A stretch of DNA of 43,291 nt from Spirochaetales bacterium (GTDB lineage Bacteria > Spirochaetota > Spirochaetia > SZUA-6 > RPPD01). Positions within the stretch are counted from its first letter, which is position 1. Each line of letters opens with the position of its first letter. Positions 1 to 8,380 of the stretch are shown here, in pieces. The DNA lies in assembly GCA_016929065.1 (NCBI GenBank), contig JAFGJO010000049.1, positions 1-43,291 of the forward strand. The letters are read 5' to 3'. A program made the position numbers and the translations under genes. The notes below the pieces were generated by a model, which had not been told where the DNA came from, did not search any database, and saw nothing but the letters and a program-made list of their open reading frames with translations.

Positions 1-69
1 ATGCCAGATCACATTACCATCATCAAGTGCCTGGGCAAGCATGTCGAGAAAATGTATTTTTTTAATCAT
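1..69 (-). CDS. Partial small protein, 5' end only (possibly DUF4258-like)
   Basis: An ATG at 69..67 opens a frame that stays open for 23 codons to the left edge. A GAAGG Shine-Dalgarno lies a few bases upstream. The visible protein begins MIKKIHFLDMLAQALDDGN and reaches a His at the edge. This resembles, from memory, the start of DUF4258 toxin-like proteins, whose next residues usually carry a His-Arg-Met motif, but that part is outside the window. It follows a BrnT-like toxin remnant on the same strand, which fits a toxin-antitoxin setting. Existence of the gene is fairly likely; the family is a guess. Confidence 0.45.
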   Translation of the reverse strand, partial: MIKKIHFLDMLAQALDDGNVIWH

Positions 70-94
70 TGACCTTCGGAAAGTGAGATTGAAT

Positions 95-250
95 TCAAGG
101 TATTACATATTCAAATGAATCAATTTCTGCAATAATAAGGTGTTGATTCCTGTATTTCCTTTTATCAGGATGTCCAAGGATATCCAGAATATCATCTTCT
201 TGAATCGCGATGACAACTCTTTCGAAACTGAAATTGATTTTTACATACAC
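95..250 (-). pseudogene. BrnT-like toxin remnant
   Basis: A minus-strand frame between the kinase stop and the partial gene encodes a segment with FERVVIAI, then DILDILGHPDKRKYRNQ, then LIIAEIDSFEYVIP and a TGA at 97..95. This order (Phe-Glu at the start, D-I-L-x-H-P-x-x-x-x-Y-x-N-Q, then an E-I-D-x-x-x-Y-V-x-P strand) resembles the central part of BrnT-family ribonuclease toxins as I remember them. The frame has no ATG start (GTG at 250 is the only candidate), lacks the usual N-terminal strand, and stops just where the family continues with a conserved C-terminal block. I read it as a decayed copy truncated at both ends. Confidence 0.4.
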
Positions 251-275
251 GTTAATCTGCGGTTGAAGTATTTTC

Positions 276-2306
276 TTATGTCGGAAAGCTGATCACAAAC
301 TCGGAATATTTGTCTTTTGCAGAACGTATCTTGAACGTCCCGCCGCCTGCCTCGATTTTGTTTTTCACCAGGCGCAGTCCCACACCCCTGCCGGAATGCA
401 TGGTCGCGGTATCCGAAGATGTGAACCCCTCGCGGAAAACAAGTGCGATGACCTGTGAATTCGAGAGTGAATCGATATCGGTGTTCTGAAACATCGCAAG
501 CTGTTTAGCCCTGGCGCGTATTTTATCAGCATCGAAACCGCGGCCGTCGTCCCTGAAGGTGATGGTGAGATTCCCGTCCTGCCGTTCTGTTGCGATACTG
601 ATGGTCCCGATGCGCTGTTTGTTTTTTACAGACCGTTCCTCGGGCGATTCAATACCGTGGGCAAGGGCGTTGCGGGTGAGCTGGATGATCACATCCTTGA
701 TGGTTTTTCGGTAGCGGGGAGAAATAAGATCGCCGGAGAACCGGTTTGCAGAGAGGATCACCTCCTTGCCCAGGTCTTCCTGCAGCCGGTTGATGACCCG
801 TTCGATATAGCTGAGCATCAGGTTCCGCTGTCCGGCAGAGCCGCTTGCCATGCTGCTCTGGAACGAAACTATTTTATCGATCAGCTGACGGATAATCTCC
901 AGTTCATTCTGAATTTCAGTAAGATGGACAGTGAGCTGAAACAAATCATCCCAGCTGGCCTCTTTGTCCTGCAGGCCGCGGATGTCATCTTCCAGATGAT
1001 GGAGCATCCCGGAGATTGTCTCCAGGCCTAAAAGTACGGCATTCCCCTTGATTGCATGCGCAGACTGATAAATTGTATCAAGGATGAACCGGTAGTCTTC
1101 CTCGTCGGATTTTAATACTGCATTGACGTTTTCCAGTTCTTCCTCGGCATCTGCAATGAACTCTTTCATGAGCCGGGGTTCAACCTGGATAATCTGAAAC
1201 AGGTTTTCCATCTGCTTTTTGTTTCTGTCCTGTTGAACCAAAAGCTGGTTCGCCAGTTCCCGCTGCGGGGTGACATCCCGTACCGTGCCCAGAATTTTGA
1301 ACAAACGCTCTTCGTCACCGATTCGTGCGAATGCAAACTCAAGATACTTCGTTTTGAATCCGCCTTCACCCATCTGAAAGTTCAGCTCAGCCTCTTCCAG
1401 GGGATTAATATCTGCAAGGAGTTCAAGATTTGCATTGGGAGAAAAAAACATTTCAAGGTAATCGGCGGTTGCGGTGAATGCCTTTTCGGGGATTTTGTCT
1501 TTCAAAATATCAAGAAAAGAAACTTTGGTGAGTTTTGTTTTATTTATGATCCCTTCAAGCGCATGAGAATACTCAGAGTCAAAGCAGAGCGATTTGTTGA
1601 GCAGGAAAATACCGTCATTCACATTTTTAAAGATGCTGTCGGTCTGTTGTTTCCGGTTCAGCAAATCCTGGGATGTTCGTTCCAGGTCCAAATTCGCTTC
1701 TTCGAGGCGGGCCTGTGTTGCGGTTCTTACATATTCATAGAAGGCGGAAAACAGCATGATAATGATGAATGTGCCGATCGTGCGGATAACAAAATCAAAG
1801 GAATGCTGGGTCGATCCAAGCCGCCCTGCGATGGTATTCACAATTTCGAAAGTAGTATGGATTTGTCCCAGAACATATGAAGCAGTAATAACGATTACAC
1901 AAACGATTGAAAAAACCACTCCCGGCCGAAGGCCGACATTGAAAATTGCAATAACCGGAAATGAAAGAAGCCAGACGGCACCGGAACTGTCCGGGCCGGG
2001 GCTGAAATAAATATAGAGATATACCAGGCCTGCTGCTATTGTCGCGGCGTATGAGGCAAAATGAAAGGTGCGGAATATCCTCATCGCTACAAACAGGGCA
2101 ACAATAAAAAAAGCAAGTGCATAATCGATGATCGCCCGGATTACATTTGTTTCAAATAGTGCGATTGTTCCAAATGCGGTGAGCATGACGAACCCGGCAA
2201 TGATCATCAAATTCAGAATGATGACGCGGCGGCGCAGCTCATTGTCAAGTGTGTCGAGTGTTCCGCTGGTCAAGAGGTTGCGCATTAATCGCCGGACAGA
2301 AATCAT
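276..2306 (-). CDS. Six-TM CheA-like histidine kinase with PAS and Hpt domains
   Basis: This 676-residue membrane kinase is the last gene of a three-gene operon. Hydrophobic segments near residues 28-50, 55-75, 83-101, 111-125, 127-148 and 172-192 form a six-TM sensor. A coiled linker (195-220) and a degenerate PAS domain (about 222-355) follow. An Hpt helix carries the phospho-acceptor His417 in the motif AHAIKGN. The ATPase part has the CheA-type N-box RNALAHG (Asn546), DDGRGF (586-591) and GRGVGLRLV (from 639). Phosphate would pass from His417 to a separate receiver, most simply the CheY-like protein two genes upstream. No CheW-binding P5 domain follows the ATPase, so it does not look like a standard CheA. 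ATG start at 2306; the upstream gene stops 24 nt away. Confidence 0.85.
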   Translation of the reverse strand: MISVRRLMRNLLTSGTLDTLDNELRRRVIILNLMIIAGFVMLTAFGTIALFETNVIRAIIDYALAFFIVALFVAMRIFRTFHFASYAATIAAGLVYLYIYFSPGPDSSGAVWLLSFPVIAIFNVGLRPGVVFSIVCVIVITASYVLGQIHTTFEIVNTIAGRLGSTQHSFDFVIRTIGTFIIIMLFSAFYEYVRTATQARLEEANLDLERTSQDLLNRKQQTDSIFKNVNDGIFLLNKSLCFDSEYSHALEGIINKTKLTKVSFLDILKDKIPEKAFTATADYLEMFFSPNANLELLADINPLEEAELNFQMGEGGFKTKYLEFAFARIGDEERLFKILGTVRDVTPQRELANQLLVQQDRNKKQMENLFQIIQVEPRLMKEFIADAEEELENVNAVLKSDEEDYRFILDTIYQSAHAIKGNAVLLGLETISGMLHHLEDDIRGLQDKEASWDDLFQLTVHLTEIQNELEIIRQLIDKIVSFQSSMASGSAGQRNLMLSYIERVINRLQEDLGKEVILSANRFSGDLISPRYRKTIKDVIIQLTRNALAHGIESPEERSVKNKQRIGTISIATERQDGNLTITFRDDGRGFDADKIRARAKQLAMFQNTDIDSLSNSQVIALVFREGFTSSDTATMHSGRGVGLRLVKNKIEAGGGTFKIRSAKDKYSEFVISFPT

Positions 2307-2330
2307 GATGAAGTTGTTCTCCTGATATTG

Positions 2331-2804
2331 TTATACAGTAATGATGTTCTCAAGGCCGACAGACAAATTAAACGGCCCTTCGCTTGTCTTGAACGGGATT
2401 CCAACGATGGGAAGGTTCCGTACCGGCCAGGCCAACTGGTGGTTTTTCCCTTTGATTATGGACGGAAGGGATATCATAAGCCGGTATTCCTCGAGGCCCT
2501 TTTTTGCATTTCCTGCGATAATGTTGACCACCTCGCCGATGGTATCAATGACATCATCATTAATGGACGATACCGGTCTGTTGACGAGCTTTGAAGTGAG
2601 CAGTGCTGCCAGTGTTTCGGTAAAACTGATGACCACCGCGCCGCGGGCCTCACCTGCAATCCCGATAATCGCAGAAACATCCCACTCATGGTCCTCGTTA
2701 TTTTTTACAATATATGGCTTCTGCACGACTGGAGTGATTTTGAAAAAGTCCTCAAACACGTTAATGGTGGCGTTTATGAACGGATTGATATATTTGATAT
2801 CCAT
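2331..2804 (-). CDS. cheX: CheX-family CheY-P phosphatase
   Basis: This 157-residue protein fits the CheX fold. The family signature is visible as DVIDTIGEVVNIIAGNAKK (about residues 84-102); in CheX the Glu and Asn of this helix are the catalytic pair that positions water on phospho-CheY. The N-terminus begins with a helix of the type INPFINATINVFEDFF, also typical. CheX dephosphorylates CheY-type receivers, a role known from spirochaetes and Thermotoga. It lies between a receiver gene (12 nt upstream) and a membrane kinase (24 nt downstream), so it probably resets that receiver. Length is normal for the family. Confidence 0.85.
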   Translation of the reverse strand: MDIKYINPFINATINVFEDFFKITPVVQKPYIVKNNEDHEWDVSAIIGIAGEARGAVVISFTETLAALLTSKLVNRPVSSINDDVIDTIGEVVNIIAGNAKKGLEEYRLMISLPSIIKGKNHQLAWPVRNLPIVGIPFKTSEGPFNLSVGLENIITV

Positions 2805-2816
2805 GAATACTTCCTG

Positions 2817-3185
2817 CTAATCTAGAAATTTCTTTACTTTTTCGTAAAGGTTTTTTTCGGTGACCGGTTTGACAAGATAATCATTGACTCCTGCTTTCAC
2901 TGCCTCAATGACATTATATTTTGCCGCCTCGGAAGTCACCATGATAATGGGAAGGTTTTTAAATTCAGCCATTCCCCTGAGTTTGCGTACCAGATCTATG
3001 CCGTTTAATATCGGCATATTCCAGTCCAAGAGCATAAGATCGATCCTGTTGTTTTCAAGTACCGTAAAAGCTTCCTCGCCGTTGGAGGCTTCTATAAAAC
3101 CTTCATCCACATCATACATGGTCTTCAGTGTGTTTTTCACGATGCTCCGCATGATGCGGGAGTCATCCACAACCAATATCTTCAT
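2817..3185 (-). CDS. CheY-like single-domain response regulator
   Basis: A stand-alone receiver domain of 122 residues. It opens MKILVVDDSRIMR with the acidic Asp pair, has the phospho-acceptor Asp in LMLLDWNMP (about residue 54), the switch Thr in IIMVTSEA (about 84) and the conserved Lys in YLVKPV (about 106). There is no output domain, so it must act by protein contact, as CheY does. It is the first gene of the operon with cheX and the CheA-like kinase. A possible promoter (TTGTTT, 16-bp spacer, TAGTAT) lies near 3236-3263. It is divergent from the HD-GYP gene, so the two transcripts share an upstream region. Confidence 0.9.
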   Translation of the reverse strand: MKILVVDDSRIMRSIVKNTLKTMYDVDEGFIEASNGEEAFTVLENNRIDLMLLDWNMPILNGIDLVRKLRGMAEFKNLPIIMVTSEAAKYNVIEAVKAGVNDYLVKPVTEKNLYEKVKKFLD

Positions 3186-3371
3186 TTATCTACCGCAATT
3201 CCCTTTTTAAAGTTGGTATAATTACTCATCATTCTATACTATAGTACGTTGGAATGTAAACAACAAGTTTTTTTAGCCCTCTTGTGCTGATTCAAAATTA
3301 TTCTTACTATATACATATCACCGCAGAATGCTGCTTATTGCGGATGATGACTGAAAAAAAAGACGGGTGCC

Positions 3372-4448
3372 ATGAAAGTTGACGATCTGCTTTCGACAAT
3401 CGAAATACTCTGTGCCGAACACGGCAAAATGAATACAATTGTTGACTCCAGTTTTGATGGGGTTTTTGAGATCGACGAGGCCGGTGAATTCGAGTTTGTC
3501 AATCCCGCGTTCTGCAAATATTTTTCGGTAAATTATGCAGTCTACAGGAACTATAATTTTTTTGATGTTGTCAGGGATGCAACAATTAAAAAAACAGTAC
3601 ATGCCCTGTTCGGCGGAAAAAAGAAGTTTTTTCTGCGGAGTATAGAGATTATCCGGAAAGACAAACAGAGCCTTTTTTTTGATATCAAGATGATGGCAGT
3701 GACTCTCCGCGAAAAAAAATATGTGGTGGGAATTACCCGCGACAGGACCGATCTGGTTTCTGCAATACGAAGCAGGGAATTCTATATCACCTCCCTGTAC
3801 CGGCTTATCAAGGAACTGAAAATCGAAAACAAGGAAACGGTGTACTATCTGGCAAAAATCGTGGAAGCACATGACCATGTTACCGGGAAGCATCTTGAAC
3901 GGATCGAACACTATACCAGGTTGCTGGGACAGGAATATTATAATGTGTTTCATCCCCGCGACAAACATCTTACCGAGCAGTATGTTGAGGACCTTGCAGT
4001 ATCATCTGTATTGCACGATATCGGCAAAGTGGGAATCCCGGATGCCATCCTTACCAAGCCTGCCCGTCTGACAAAAAAAGAGTTTGCCGCCATAAAAAAG
4101 CATACTCTGTTGGTTGGTGAAACATTGGAAAGTTTCCGCGGAAAAAAAGATTACCTGTCGCTGGGCCGTGAAATCGCGCTGGCCCACCATGAGCGCTGGG
4201 ACGGGAAGGGATATCCCCGGGGCCTGTTCGGCGACAAGATTCCTCTTTCTGCCAGAATCGTTGCGGTCTGTGATATGTATGATGCGCTGGTCTGTGACCG
4301 GCCGTACCGGAAGGCCATGAGTCATGAAGAGGCGGTCACCAATATCGCCGGTGAACGGAGCAGGGCATTTGACCCGGAGATCGTGGATATTTTCATGAAG
4401 ATTCATCCGCAGTTCAGAACAATCCGGGACAAGTTCCGGGATGAATAA
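3372..4448 (+). CDS. PAS / HD-GYP domain protein, probable c-di-GMP phosphodiesterase
   Basis: This 358-residue soluble protein has a PAS-like sensor (about 20-125), where VFEIDEAGEFEFVNPAF is recognisable, and a C-terminal HD-GYP domain (about 155-345). The metal and signature residues are present: HDIGK (215-219), the following His at 244, and HHERWDGKGYP (272-282), which holds the HH and GYP motifs. Full HD-GYP proteins hydrolyse c-di-GMP to pGpG or GMP; activity here is inferred from the intact motif. It is transcribed away from the receiver/CheX/kinase operon, so it may belong to the same signalling unit. The start has no strong ribosome site (GACGGG only). A hairpin follows the stop. 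Confidence 0.88.
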   Translation: MKVDDLLSTIEILCAEHGKMNTIVDSSFDGVFEIDEAGEFEFVNPAFCKYFSVNYAVYRNYNFFDVVRDATIKKTVHALFGGKKKFFLRSIEIIRKDKQSLFFDIKMMAVTLREKKYVVGITRDRTDLVSAIRSREFYITSLYRLIKELKIENKETVYYLAKIVEAHDHVTGKHLERIEHYTRLLGQEYYNVFHPRDKHLTEQYVEDLAVSSVLHDIGKVGIPDAILTKPARLTKKEFAAIKKHTLLVGETLESFRGKKDYLSLGREIALAHHERWDGKGYPRGLFGDKIPLSARIVAVCDMYDALVCDRPYRKAMSHEEAVTNIAGERSRAFDPEIVDIFMKIHPQFRTIRDKFRDE

Positions 4449-4450
4449 AC

Positions 4451-4479
4451 AATGACGTCCTGTTACACAGGAAGTCATT
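4451..4479. terminator. Hairpin between convergent genes
   Basis: Two 6-bp arm segments (AATGAC/GTCATT and TCCTGT/ACAGGA) with one mismatch and a three-base loop lie between the convergent stops of the HD-GYP gene and the zinc-ribbon membrane protein. No long T-run follows on either strand, so it is a plausible but weak bidirectional terminator. Confidence 0.5.
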
Positions 4480-4485
4480 CGGCGT

Positions 4486-5202
4486 TTAAATCTGGAACCA
4501 CTTCCTGATATCACCGGCCTTTGATATTCGAAAATGAATATAAAGCAGAAATATTGCGGTGAATCCTGCCGGAATAATAACAAACAATGACCAGCCCAGA
4601 GCCAGTGAATGATAAATCGAGTAACTGATAATCAGATCAATACCGGCAAGAATAATCCCCATACCGAACAGGATGTATGCGGCAATGTTGATTCCCCGTT
4701 TTTTTGAGAATAGCACAGCGATGAAAATCGCCGTGGAAACCGTGCTCACCAGAATAAAAATGGGAATGGCAATAATATAAAACCAGGAAATTGTATAATC
4801 CTGAATAAAATCCAGAAAAGCCAGGAAGAGCATGACTGAAACAGCAGAGAAAACCGAAATTCTCAAGGGTGCTTTTCCCAAAAGCAGGGGGATCGAGGCA
4901 AGCAGCCATGCGAAAACGAGTGCGCCGGCAGGAAGAAGCGCCCAGGTAAGGGTGAATTCAATCAAAAAATTGGTAAGCAGGATAATAATGAGAATAAATC
5001 CCAGAAGAACACTGATGATTTCCCATGCCATGAACCGCAGTACCCGGTAATTCCCCTTTTTTTCGGCGGCTGGTTCAACAACAGGTTCCTGCCGAATTTT
5101 TTTTGCTGAAGATTTTTTTCCTGAATACAGGGGTGTTCCGCAGAGCGGACATTGTGCTGCATTCCCTTCAATTGCAACATTGCATTCCTTACAAATGGCC
5201 AT
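4486..5202 (-). CDS. Zinc-ribbon membrane protein (DUF6320-like)
   Basis: The 238-residue protein starts with a zinc ribbon: Cys4, Cys7, Cys18 and Cys21 in CKEC...CPLC. A short charged linker and about seven hydrophobic helices fill the rest. I chose the ATG at 5202 because AAAGGG precedes it and the upstream in-frame extension lies in the preceding gene. This start overlaps the 3' end of the acyltransferase gene by 14 nt, so the pair is translationally coupled. I recall DUF6320 proteins as neighbours of alcohol acetyltransferase-like proteins, which matches here. A joint role in modifying a lipid or alcohol at the membrane is inference only. Confidence 0.7.
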   Translation of the reverse strand: MAICKECNVAIEGNAAQCPLCGTPLYSGKKSSAKKIRQEPVVEPAAEKKGNYRVLRFMAWEIISVLLGFILIIILLTNFLIEFTLTWALLPAGALVFAWLLASIPLLLGKAPLRISVFSAVSVMLFLAFLDFIQDYTISWFYIIAIPIFILVSTVSTAIFIAVLFSKKRGINIAAYILFGMGIILAGIDLIISYSIYHSLALGWSLFVIIPAGFTAIFLLYIHFRISKAGDIRKWFQI

Positions 5203-6529
5203 GTGTGTACCCTTTCTGTGAATCAAGGATTGTGACGCGGATACCCAAAGAGGCAAGTTTTCTGAAAAATCGCTTTTCAATTTCCGGTTCCCGATGGCCG
5301 CGCAGAAAATTCAAATATAATGTATCTTGAAAGCTGGTAAGTGTGAGGCATATTTTTACACCGCGCCCCGGCGGCAGAATAAACTGGACGTCAGTTACAT
5401 GTTCGCTGACAGCTGCGGGGAATTCCACCCGGCCAAGATTGGACAGCACGGCATTGTTTGTCTGTGCGTACATGAATAGAGAAACAACGCGGAGCAGGAT
5501 TTTTTTCAGCAGTAATGGAGTGGCTCGAAGCAGGGGGTGGAGTTCTGCCCGGACATTCCGTTTGATCTGCATGCTGATGTTTTTCGGATTTACCGAGGAT
5601 TTCATATAATGAAACACATTTTTAAGGATATCATTGAAGCTGTATTTGCCCAGCCGTGGATCGATCTGCGGATTCACATACAAGGTAAAGTTGCGCATTG
5701 TTTTTGATGAATAAATATTTCTCAGGTTGACAGGGACAAGGATACGCAGCGGTTTCATTTTGTTTTTTCTTTTCGCAAAGGGTATCGTGTACACAATATC
5801 CTGAAATGTTTCAAGGAGCAGCGCAGCAAGAAAATCGGTAAGACTGATATTGAGTTTTTTTACCTTCGGCAGCAGCTGCTTTAATGAAATGGTGCCCGTG
5901 GTGCGGATATCCGGAATTGAAAAATCGGTTTTAAACGGCAGGGAAAATACCTGCGGGTCCTTCGGTGGAGAAGGGACGAAGTGACGGCAGTGCTTTTTAT
6001 AGGCGTCTTCATATTCAGCTGGGTCGGGGAGCTCTCCCGGTTTTAAAACATTTTGCCATAATGGACCTTTGATACCCTTTAACTGAAAGTATTGTGAGAG
6101 TAGTGTTTTTAAAAACACAAGAGCGCCGTATCCGTCCGAGATACTATGATGAAATTCAACGGCGATCCTGTTCCCGTGCGCGCGGACCCGAAACGGAAAC
6201 GTATTGTTCTTTGTAATTGCCATCTCCTCGCAGGGAGCCGGGGTATCGGCTTCAACGTGAGGGACTTCCGGATTGGAATTCCAGAAGTGCCAGAAAAAAC
6301 CCGGCTGAAGGTTCACCCGGTAATAGGGAAAGCGCGAAATAATCGTTTCCAGGGATTTCTGGAGCACCGTCACATTGATGATTGTTGTCAGGCCTGCCTC
6401 AAGCCTGAACATGCAGGTGTTCTTTGGCGAGGATATCAGGCTGTAAAGTGTTGCCGCGTTATCGAGCCTGAACCATTCATCTGTATTTACGGTGATCTTT
6501 TTATTCTGTTTCGTTTTTCTTTTGACCAA
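5189..6529 (-). CDS. Condensation-fold acyltransferase (alcohol acetyltransferase-like)
   Basis: This 446-residue protein has the HHxxxDG catalytic motif of the BAHD/condensation/wax-synthase fold at residues 127-133 (HHSISDG). The N-terminal part around RLDNAATLYSL and the C-terminal SNLGRV segment are typical of the alcohol acetyltransferase-like branch. Such enzymes move an acyl group from a thioester to a hydroxyl; the acceptor cannot be told from sequence. The start appears to be a TTG at 6529, since the first in-frame ATG (Met40) lies inside the conserved domain; a GGA lies 7 nt before the TTG. It overlaps the zinc-ribbon membrane gene downstream. Confidence 0.72.
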   Translation of the reverse strand: MVKRKTKQNKKITVNTDEWFRLDNAATLYSLISSPKNTCMFRLEAGLTTIINVTVLQKSLETIISRFPYYRVNLQPGFFWHFWNSNPEVPHVEADTPAPCEEMAITKNNTFPFRVRAHGNRIAVEFHHSISDGYGALVFLKTLLSQYFQLKGIKGPLWQNVLKPGELPDPAEYEDAYKKHCRHFVPSPPKDPQVFSLPFKTDFSIPDIRTTGTISLKQLLPKVKKLNISLTDFLAALLLETFQDIVYTIPFAKRKNKMKPLRILVPVNLRNIYSSKTMRNFTLYVNPQIDPRLGKYSFNDILKNVFHYMKSSVNPKNISMQIKRNVRAELHPLLRATPLLLKKILLRVVSLFMYAQTNNAVLSNLGRVEFPAAVSEHVTDVQFILPPGRGVKICLTLTSFQDTLYLNFLRGHREPEIEKRFFRKLASLGIRVTILDSQKGYTHGHL

Positions 6530-6618
6530 AATACATTCCGTTGAATCCCATCATGTTGTTTTTTAAATGATTTTGCAAGGGGCACGAAATGTTGCACTGA
6601 AGGGAATATTGTTCCATT

Positions 6619-6647
6619 CTTGCACGGTATAATAAAAAAAGCTATCA
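6619..6647 (+). promoter_or_regulatory. Candidate sigma-70 promoter of the PurF-like gene
   Basis: TTGCAC and TATCAT are separated by exactly 17 bp. The 3' box ends about 32 nt before the ATG, leaving room for the strong AAGGTGGAG ribosome site. A TATAAT also occurs inside the spacer without a good -35 partner. Confidence 0.4.
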
Positions 6648-6679
6648 TGGACACATTCGAGTAACTATAAGGTGGAGTT

Positions 6680-8083
6680 ATGGGCGGTTTTTTTGGAGTA
6701 GCCTCAAATGAAGATTGTGTAACAGATCTTTTTTATGGAACGGATTATCATTCTCATTTGGGAACAATGAGGGGCGGACTCGCGGTAGTAAATCTAAAAA
6801 ATAAAATATCACGTGTGATTCATAATATTACGAATGCACAGTTTCGTTCCAAGTTTACAGATGAACTGGATTTATTGTATGGGAATAAAGGGATTGGTGT
6901 AATAAGCGATTATGAGGATCAGCCTCTTGTGATCGCTTCACATCTTGGAGTATATGCGATTGTCACCGTAGGGGTTGTTGTAAATATTGATGCGCTGGAG
7001 AAGAAGGCATACAAAAACAGGATTACTCATTTTTCAGAAATGGGCAGCGGCGAGTTAAATCCCACAGAAGTAATATCAACGCTTATTAATCAGGGGGAAA
7101 GTTTTGAAGAGGGTTTGAAAATTGCCCAGGAAGCTATCGAGGGCTCCTGTTCTATTTTGATTTTAACAGGAAAGGGAATTTTTGCGGCACGAGACAAGCT
7201 CGGCCGCACACCGGTAATTGTCGGGAAGAAAGAGAATGCCTGTGCGGTGACATTTGAAACGTCAGCCTTTTACAATCTGGGATATTCAACAGAATATTAT
7301 CTTGGGCCTGGAGAAGTAATATTTGTAACAGAACATGGATATAAAACAGTAGTTCCGGCCAGAGAGAAAATGCGTATATGTACTTTTTTATGGGTGTATT
7401 ACGGCTATCCGAGTTCAAATTATGAAAATATAAATGTGGAGATTGTGAGAAACAGATGCGGGGCAGCACTGGCAAAAAGAGAAAAAGAGGATATTGATGT
7501 TGTGGGGGGGATCCCGGATTCTGCCACCGGACATGCAATTGGATTTGCCAATGAAGCAAGACTCCGATACGGCCGTCCGTTTGTAAAGTATACACCGACA
7601 TGGCCCAGAAGTTTTATGCCGCAGGCACAAAAAACCAGGGATCTTGTCGCAACAATGAAATTGCTTCCTGTCAAGGAGTTGATAGAAAATAAAAGTTTGC
7701 TGTTTTGTGAGGATTCAATTGTAAGGGGAACACAGCTGCGGTTTACAATAAAGCGGCTTTTTGAATCCGGAGCAAAGGCAATTCATATGCGGCCTGCGTG
7801 TCCGCCCCTTGTGTACGGCTGCAAGTTTTTGAACTTTTCCCGTTCGCGATCGGAACTTGATCTGGCTGCAAGAAAAGCCATAAAGCAGCTTGAAGGAAAA
7901 GATGATGCACATCTGGAAGAATATGCAAATCCGGATTCTGATAAACACCAGAAGATGGTGGAGATAATAAAAGAAGAACTGGGTTTAACATCGTTAAAAT
8001 ATCAACGGCTCGATGACATGGTGGCAGCAGTCGGACTGCCAAAAGAAAAACTATGCACCTATTGCTGGGACGGCGTTGGCTGA
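6680..8083 (+). CDS. PurF-like phosphoribosyltransferase/amidotransferase paralogue lacking the catalytic Cys
   Basis: The 467-residue protein aligns by eye with amidophosphoribosyltransferase along its length. The Ntn-type glutaminase half begins MGGFFGVAS and holds TDYHSHLGTMRGG and ARDKLGRTP. The phosphoribosyltransferase half has the PRPP loop LFCEDSIVRGTQ (341-352), and the end reads KLCTYCWDG. In true PurF the residue after Met is the nucleophilic Cys; here it is Gly2, so glutamine hydrolysis by the usual route is not possible. AAGGTGGAG sits just before the ATG, which supports this start. I recall such PurF-like proteins starting MGGFFG in anaerobes, usually annotated as amidophosphoribosyltransferase. 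It may use free ammonia or have another role. Its codons look AT-richer than those of neighbours. Confidence 0.8.
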   Translation: MGGFFGVASNEDCVTDLFYGTDYHSHLGTMRGGLAVVNLKNKISRVIHNITNAQFRSKFTDELDLLYGNKGIGVISDYEDQPLVIASHLGVYAIVTVGVVVNIDALEKKAYKNRITHFSEMGSGELNPTEVISTLINQGESFEEGLKIAQEAIEGSCSILILTGKGIFAARDKLGRTPVIVGKKENACAVTFETSAFYNLGYSTEYYLGPGEVIFVTEHGYKTVVPAREKMRICTFLWVYYGYPSSNYENINVEIVRNRCGAALAKREKEDIDVVGGIPDSATGHAIGFANEARLRYGRPFVKYTPTWPRSFMPQAQKTRDLVATMKLLPVKELIENKSLLFCEDSIVRGTQLRFTIKRLFESGAKAIHMRPACPPLVYGCKFLNFSRSRSELDLAARKAIKQLEGKDDAHLEEYANPDSDKHQKMVEIIKEELGLTSLKYQRLDDMVAAVGLPKEKLCTYCWDGVG

Positions 8084-8175
8084 AAAGTATATATATGATA
8101 TCTCATTGCGGGATGCGCAAAGTCCGGTAATTTCCTTTTTTTTCCACTGGTTTTATTCTTATTTTTTCTGCATTC

Positions 8176-8245
8176 AGAGCCTGTCCCGAGCTGGCCGAGG
8201 GGAGGTCTCTGCGAGACTCACTCAAGCAGCTCGCGCGAGTAGTTT
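8176..8245. repeat. Degenerate dispersed intergenic repeat
   Basis: The roughly 300-base gap after the PurF-like gene holds no gene. It contains a CCTGTCCCGAGCTGGCCGAGG stretch followed by CTCTGCGAGACTCACTC and AGCTCGCGCGAG. The latter recalls the CTCGCAGAGC...CGCG repeat found near 36.5 kb and 38.2 kb in this window. Confidence 0.4.
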
Positions 8246-8324
8246 TAGTAAAGCTGAAACATCTAAATCGCTTTCTGAAAAGGGTGAAGCGTTTCTTTTT
8301 CTGTTTTCCTGGCTTCATTGTGAA

Positions 8325-8361
8325 AAACCGGTCAAAGAATGATAATTCATATGACCGGTTT
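8325..8361. terminator. Terminator hairpin between convergent genes
   Basis: Perfect 10-bp arms AAACCGGTCA and TGACCGGTTT enclose a 17-nt loop. On the minus strand the stem runs into TTTTT, a good intrinsic terminator for the secreted-protein gene at 8381; on the plus strand it could also stop the PurF-like transcript. Confidence 0.65.
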
Positions 8362-8380
8362 AAAGGGGGATTGTGCAGAA

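Noticed and set aside
1233-1880. Plus-strand frame opposite the kinase gene
   Set aside because: Shadow of the kinase coding region; low-complexity translation and no start signal.
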